The notes under the pieces are model-generated. The model did no database searches and had not been told where the DNA came from. It saw nothing but the letters and a program-made list of their open reading frames with translations. A program made the translations under genes and the position numbers. 64,000 bases of DNA from Luteolibacter luteus (GTDB taxonomy: Bacteria; Verrucomicrobiota; Verrucomicrobiia; Verrucomicrobiales; Akkermansiaceae), in the NCBI RefSeq assembly GCF_012913485.1, contig NZ_CP051774.1, forward strand, positions 4,464,001-4,528,000, written 5' to 3'. This document shows, piece after piece, positions 60,039 to 64,000 of this stretch (position 1 is its first letter; every line of letters starts with the position of its first letter).

Positions 60039-62076
60039 GGGATTTCGGATTGTTGGGGTTGGTTCCGCCCCTGGGGCGGCTTGCCACATCGAGAGCGTAT
60101 TGCATCGGACCGCCGCGGAATGGCGCGTAACCGGTGCCCAGAACCATCGCGAGGTCGATGTCATCAGCGGTCCCGGCGATGCCTTCATCCAGGCACATGC
60201 GTGCCTCGCGGCTCATGGCCATCGCAAGATGCGAGGCGATGTCCGCCGGGGCGGCTTCCTTGCCGGTGCGCAGCGCGAGCGCGATCGGATTCGTCGAAGT
60301 ACGGTGTCCATCGTAATTGAAAAATCCGGACCCGGACTTGCGGCCGGTGTGTCCCGCAGAAACAAGCAGTCCAAGGACTTCAGGGATCTTCATGCGGTCG
60401 GGAAAGGCATCGGCGAGGGTTTTTGCCACATCGCCCGCGACATCAAGTCCGACCTCGTCGAGCAGGCGCAAGGGGCCCATCGGCATGCCGAAGTCGAGCA
60501 TCGCATCATCAATCTGCTGGGGATCGCCACCGCGTTCGAAGAGTTGCGCTGCTTCCACCAGGTAAGGCATCAGGATGCGGTTCACCAGGAATCCCGGGGA
60601 ATCCTTCACCACCACCGGCAGCTTGCCGATCGAGCGGACGAAGGCGACGGCGGTAGCCAGCACGGTGTCGGAGGTGTGGGAGGAGCGCACCACTTCGACG
60701 AGTGGCATGCGGTGCACGGGATTGAAGAAGTGCAAGCCGACCAAGCGCTCCGGATTGGGGATGGATTCCGCAAGTTCCCGGATCGGGAGAGCCGAAGTGT
60801 TTGTCGCAAGGATCGTGTCGGGGCGGGTCCGGGTGGCGAGATCGGCGAAGATCTTCTTCTTGATCTCCAGTTTCTCCACAGCAGCCTCGATCACCAGATC
60901 GCAGCGGTCCAAGGGCACCGGCTGGGAGGTCGGGAAGAGGCGGTCCATTCCCCGATTCACCTGATGCTCGGTGAGCACGTGATGCTTGCGGGCATCGGCA
61001 TAGTTCTTCGAGATGACCTTCATGCCGCGGGCCAGTGCTTCTTCGTTCACTTCACGAAGCACCACCTCGTGGCCGCGGGTGCTGAGCCAGTAGGCGATGC
61101 CCGAGCCCATCACCCCCGCACCGATCACGGCGCAGCGACCGATGGTCTTCGGCTCCGCTTCCACCACGCGATGCTTCTTCGCGCGCTCTTGCAGGAAGAA
61201 GAGTCTCATCAGCTGATGGGTCTCCGGGCGTCCCGCGAGCCGTAGAATTGCCTCGCGCTCGTGGTGAAGGCCGTCGGAAACAAGGCCATGGGCGGCATTC
61301 GATGCCACCTCCAGCGCGGCAAGCTGCGCAGGATAAAGCCCGCGGGTTTTCGCCATCAGGTCATGCTTCGCCTTCGCCTCGATCAAGGGCGCAGTGAGGG
61401 CACTGTTGGAAAGCCGATGGCTCTTCACCCGACGCTTGCCTTTGGTGAGGTAGGTGAGAGCGACTTGATCGAGATTTTCCGGTGCGACGACCTCGTCCAC
61501 CAGGCCTTTCGCCTTTGCGGCGCGGGCATTCATGATCTTGCCTCCAAGGATCAGCGGCAGGGCGGCTGGCAGGCCGATCAGACGCGGCAGTCGGGTCGTG
61601 CCGCCCCATGCGGGGAGGATGCCCAAGCTGGTCTCCGGCAGGCCGATCTTCGTTGCCGGGGCATCACTGGCCACACGCCAATCGCAGGCCAAGGCGAGTT
61701 CGAAACCACCGCCGACACAAGCGCCGTTGATTGCGGCAATCGTGGCATAGGGGAGGTGGGCCAGCTTCTCGAAGGTTGCCTGGCCAAGTTCGATCAGATC
61801 GCGGAGTTCGGCTCCTTCGACCGAGGACAGCACCTTGAGGTCGGCGCCCGCGACGAAGATCGTTGGCTTGGCAGAGCGGATCACCAAACCCTTCAGTTCC
61901 GGATGCGCGGCAAGGGCATCCAGCTTTTCGGAAAGCTCCACGAGCGCGGGCCTGTCGAAGATATTCGCCGAAGAACCTTCGCGGTCGAAGGTGAGGATCG
62001 CGTAGTTGCCGTGGGTCTGGAGTTGAAGGTGATTCATGGCCGGTCGGGACTGGAGGGGCGAAATGGAAGGAGTCAT
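60001..62076 (-). CDS. Multifunctional enoyl-CoA hydratase/3-hydroxyacyl-CoA dehydrogenase (FadB/FadJ-like)
   Basis: 691 residues from ATG 62076 (ATG 62037 is an alternative). The crotonase half (1-300) has FVAGADLKVLSS and NGACVGGGFELALACDWRVA; the dehydrogenase half has CAVIGAGVMGSGIAYWLSTR (NAD-binding) and LVGLHFFNPVHRMPLVEVV, then SPGFLVNRILMPYLVEA. It performs hydration and the second oxidation of beta-oxidation. It begins 5 bp after the thiolase stop. Confidence 0.95.
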   Translation of the reverse strand: MTPSISPLQSRPAMNHLQLQTHGNYAILTFDREGSSANIFDRPALVELSEKLDALAAHPELKGLVIRSAKPTIFVAGADLKVLSSVEGAELRDLIELGQATFEKLAHLPYATIAAINGACVGGGFELALACDWRVASDAPATKIGLPETSLGILPAWGGTTRLPRLIGLPAALPLILGGKIMNARAAKAKGLVDEVVAPENLDQVALTYLTKGKRRVKSHRLSNSALTAPLIEAKAKHDLMAKTRGLYPAQLAALEVASNAAHGLVSDGLHHEREAILRLAGRPETHQLMRLFFLQERAKKHRVVEAEPKTIGRCAVIGAGVMGSGIAYWLSTRGHEVVLREVNEEALARGMKVISKNYADARKHHVLTEHQVNRGMDRLFPTSQPVPLDRCDLVIEAAVEKLEIKKKIFADLATRTRPDTILATNTSALPIRELAESIPNPERLVGLHFFNPVHRMPLVEVVRSSHTSDTVLATAVAFVRSIGKLPVVVKDSPGFLVNRILMPYLVEAAQLFERGGDPQQIDDAMLDFGMPMGPLRLLDEVGLDVAGDVAKTLADAFPDRMKIPEVLGLLVSAGHTGRKSGSGFFNYDGHRTSTNPIALALRTGKEAAPADIASHLAMAMSREARMCLDEGIAGTADDIDLAMVLGTGYAPFRGGPMQYALDVASRPRGGTNPNNPKSHESSTRSPTLVT

Positions 62077-62081
62077 CGGGG

Positions 62082-63338
62082 TTAGCGTTCGAGCCAAAGT
62101 GCCGCACCTTGGCCACCGCCGACGCAGAGGGAGGCGAGAGCGCGCTTGCCGCCGGTTTCGCGGAGTTGATGGAGTGCGGTAAGAACCAGACGGGCGCCTG
62201 TGGCCCCGACCGGATGGCCCAGGGCGATGGCACCGCCGAGGCGGTTCAGTTTCTCATGCGGGATCTCGGTGGCTTGGAGTTCCTGTCCGCAGATCGAGGG
62301 GTCTTTCAACGCGGCGAGCACGGCAAGCACTTGGGCTGCGAAAGCCTCGTTGATCTCGATCAAGTCCGCGTCATCCGGGGTAAGGCCGGTGATCTGGCGT
62401 GCCTTTGCGATGGCATGCACGGGACCGAGTCCCATGCGTTTCGGATCGCAGCCAGTGTAAGCATAGCCGGTGAGCCGGCCGAGCGGTTCGATGCCGAGGC
62501 GCTTCGCCGCGTCCTCGCTGCCGACGAGAAGCGCCACGGCTCCGTCGGTGATTTGGGAGCTATTGCCTGCGGTAACGCTGCCACCATGGGTGTCGAAGAT
62601 CGGGCGGAGCTTCCCCAGCTTCTCCGGTGTGGAGTCCTGACGCACGCCATTGTCGAGATCCACGGACTTGCCCGACTGATGTACGGGGGCGATTTCCTCC
62701 GCACGGCGATCGGTGGCGGCGAGCGCCTTGCGATGTGAGGCTGCGGCGAAGGCGTCCTGCTGCTCGCGGGTGATGTGGAATTCCCGGGCAAGAAGCTCCG
62801 CGGTGTCGCCCATGATGAGCCCGCTGTAAGGATCGGTCAGGCCAAGTTGCAGTCCGACGCGTGGCTTGAGATCCGCCGGACGAAGTGTTGCGACAGCTCC
62901 GACCTTCTGGCCGAACTCCTTGGCGCGGGAAAGGGCACCGAATTTGTTGGAAGCCGTGTGAGAATAAAACAATGGCACTTGGGACATGCTCTCAGCCCCG
63001 CCCACAAGGAAGAGGTCACCTTGCCCGGCCATCATGCGCTGATGGGCAGCGGTGATGGCTTCCATCCCGGAAGCGCAGTTCCGATGCACGGTCACGGCGG
63101 GCACTTTCTCCGGAACGCCGGAACGAAGGGCGATCACGCGGGCGATGTTCGCGGCTTCCGCCGGTTGGGCCACGCAGCCGATGATGACCTCGTCGATGAG
63201 GCCCGGATCAATGCCGGTGCGCAGCAGCAAGGCGCTGCAGGCGTGGCGTCCGAGGTCGTCTGCGCCGAGCTCGTCGAAATCGGTGCCCATCCGGGTGAAG
63301 GGTGTCCGGAGGCCGGCGATGATATGAAGATCTGCCAT
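62082..63338 (-). CDS. Acetyl-CoA acyltransferase (thiolase, FadA/FadI-like)
   Basis: 418 residues. Catalytic Cys88 in TVHRNCASGMEA, His in LGHPVGATGAR and the C-terminal Cys in SLCVGGGQG are all present, the three thiolase landmarks. ADLIEINEAFAAQVLAVLAA is also typical. It cleaves 3-ketoacyl-CoA in the last step of beta-oxidation. It starts 3 bp after the ligase stop and is followed by the FadB gene. Confidence 0.96.
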   Translation of the reverse strand: MADLHIIAGLRTPFTRMGTDFDELGADDLGRHACSALLLRTGIDPGLIDEVIIGCVAQPAEAANIARVIALRSGVPEKVPAVTVHRNCASGMEAITAAHQRMMAGQGDLFLVGGAESMSQVPLFYSHTASNKFGALSRAKEFGQKVGAVATLRPADLKPRVGLQLGLTDPYSGLIMGDTAELLAREFHITREQQDAFAAASHRKALAATDRRAEEIAPVHQSGKSVDLDNGVRQDSTPEKLGKLRPIFDTHGGSVTAGNSSQITDGAVALLVGSEDAAKRLGIEPLGRLTGYAYTGCDPKRMGLGPVHAIAKARQITGLTPDDADLIEINEAFAAQVLAVLAALKDPSICGQELQATEIPHEKLNRLGGAIALGHPVGATGARLVLTALHQLRETGGKRALASLCVGGGQGAALWLER

Positions 63339-63341
63339 GTG

Positions 63342-64000
63342 TTAGTTATCGGTGGATGGCCGGTGATCGACCACCTTTTGTTCCTTTAATTCTTTTCCCA
63401 CGCCTTGCATGCGGCGGATCTCGTCCCACGTGTGGAAGAGGATCTCATTCGGTGCAAACTCCACCGCATTCCCGAAGCGGGAGGAAATCTTTTGTTTGAG
63501 ATCTTCCGGGTTGCCGCCGTTGATCGGCGTCGCGTGAACGAGGACGACGTCGCTTTCCAGCGGGTCATCGTTACGTTTCCGTAGCTCGATCTGCCAGGCA
63601 CCGAGTCCCTCGGTGTCATCCAGCAGGTTTTCCAGCGCATTGAAGTCGACCAGGGTGCCCTTGAGCTTGCCGATGTTCAGGCGGCGCATGTCGGAGACGC
63701 GGGAGATCTTTCCTAACAAACGCGGGCAGGTGCGCCCGCAATGAGGACAGGCCTCATAGGTGATCCCTCCATCGATGAGGTCGCCGGTGCGGTAGCGCAT
63801 CACCACGGTGCCGCGTGCATCCAGCGGGGTGCAGACGATCTCGCCGGGCTGCCCGTCCGGCACCCTTTCGCCCGTTTCGGGATTGATGATTTCGAGGAAA
63901 GTCATGTCCGGATAAACATGAAATCCGGAGGGTTCTTCACCATCCGGCGGCATGCATTCGGTCCACGCGACCTTGGCTTCGGTGAAACCATAGGTGGACA
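63342..64000 (-). CDS. Phenylacetate-CoA ligase-like adenylate-forming enzyme, 5' end outside window
   Basis: The C-terminal 219 or more residues of an acyl-adenylate enzyme; the coding frame runs to the right edge (TYGFTEAKVAWTECMPP, the YGxTE motif). RTGDLIDGGITYEACPHCGR with CPHC is the PaaK-like Cys pair, and the AMP-binding RYRTGDL motif is clear. It is first in the beta-oxidation operon and presumably activates a fatty or aryl acid to its CoA thioester. An internal ATG at 63953 is not the true start. Confidence 0.9.
   Translation of the reverse strand, partial: STYGFTEAKVAWTECMPPDGEEPSGFHVYPDMTFLEIINPETGERVPDGQPGEIVCTPLDARGTVVMRYRTGDLIDGGITYEACPHCGRTCPRLLGKISRVSDMRRLNIGKLKGTLVDFNALENLLDDTEGLGAWQIELRKRNDDPLESDVVLVHATPINGGNPEDLKQKISSRFGNAVEFAPNEILFHTWDEIRRMQGVGKELKEQKVVDHRPSTDN

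Noticed and set aside
1-64000. tRNA, rRNA, CRISPR arrays, IS elements and classical riboswitches
   Set aside because: None was recognised by eye; no tRNA T-loop pattern in a cloverleaf context, no regularly spaced repeats, no transposase sequence. A covariance-model search would be decisive.

Overview
The window is high-GC DNA that reads as a chromosome segment of a Verrucomicrobium, most likely near Luteolibacter/Verrucomicrobiaceae. The signs are autotransporter-associated beta-strand (PATR) proteins with a calcium-type D-x-D-x-DG tail, a member of the Planctomycetes/Verrucomicrobia-restricted Minf_1886 family, many secreted proteins without known relatives, and housekeeping genes of Gram-negative type (TonB receptor, lipoproteins, OMP-like C-termini). 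The genus is an inference from gene content; no rRNA, tRNA, CRISPR array or insertion sequence was seen.

Layout. 1-4232 (-): a large multidomain kexin-like S8 protease that runs off the left edge. 4517-6126 (-): HIT protein, an unknown protein and nrdR. 6368-7012: exported protein. 7090-16078: an accessory locus with three secreted proteins that share a domain I do not recognise (one fused to a 1435-residue PATR passenger) and a TonB-dependent receptor of the heme/hemoglobin type. 16163-18045 (-): exported protein, ECF sigma factor and anti-sigma factor. 18169-23549: hybrid OB-like/histidine kinase, NarL-type response regulator and a second PATR protein. 23696-27365: small membrane proteins, glutaredoxin and lipoprotein.

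27382-37683: tyrS, apaG, PAP2 phosphatase, formyl-THF cyclo-ligase and ilvE, then a tightly overlapping mcsA-mcsB-clpC operon for protein arginine phosphorylation and degradation. 37726-44748: phoR-phoB, a fused AhbA/AhbB-like (siroheme decarboxylase family) protein, a tRNA nucleotidyltransferase, a lipoprotein/coiled-coil pair and the Minf_1886 protein. 44861-51380: two class A penicillin-binding proteins, one with a dead transpeptidase domain, beside two HtrA-like proteins, one of which has lost its catalytic triad and carries its PDZ domain inside the protease fold. 51455-55280: hemQ, a single-pass Pro/Ala-rich protein, ferredoxin, a DciA-like protein and a HAD-Nudix fusion. 55558-58132: three overlapping genes for secreted proteins of unknown function. 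58149-64000 (-): a fatty-acid beta-oxidation operon (ligase, thiolase, FadB, FadE).

The most promising new biology is (i) the heme-type receptor with its three related secreted partners, (ii) a 38-bp nested-palindrome element found upstream of both mcsA and the AhbAB-like gene in the same orientation, (iii) two pseudo-enzymes (PBP and HtrA) each encoded next to an intact paralogue, and (iv) the unrecognised three-gene secreted operon.
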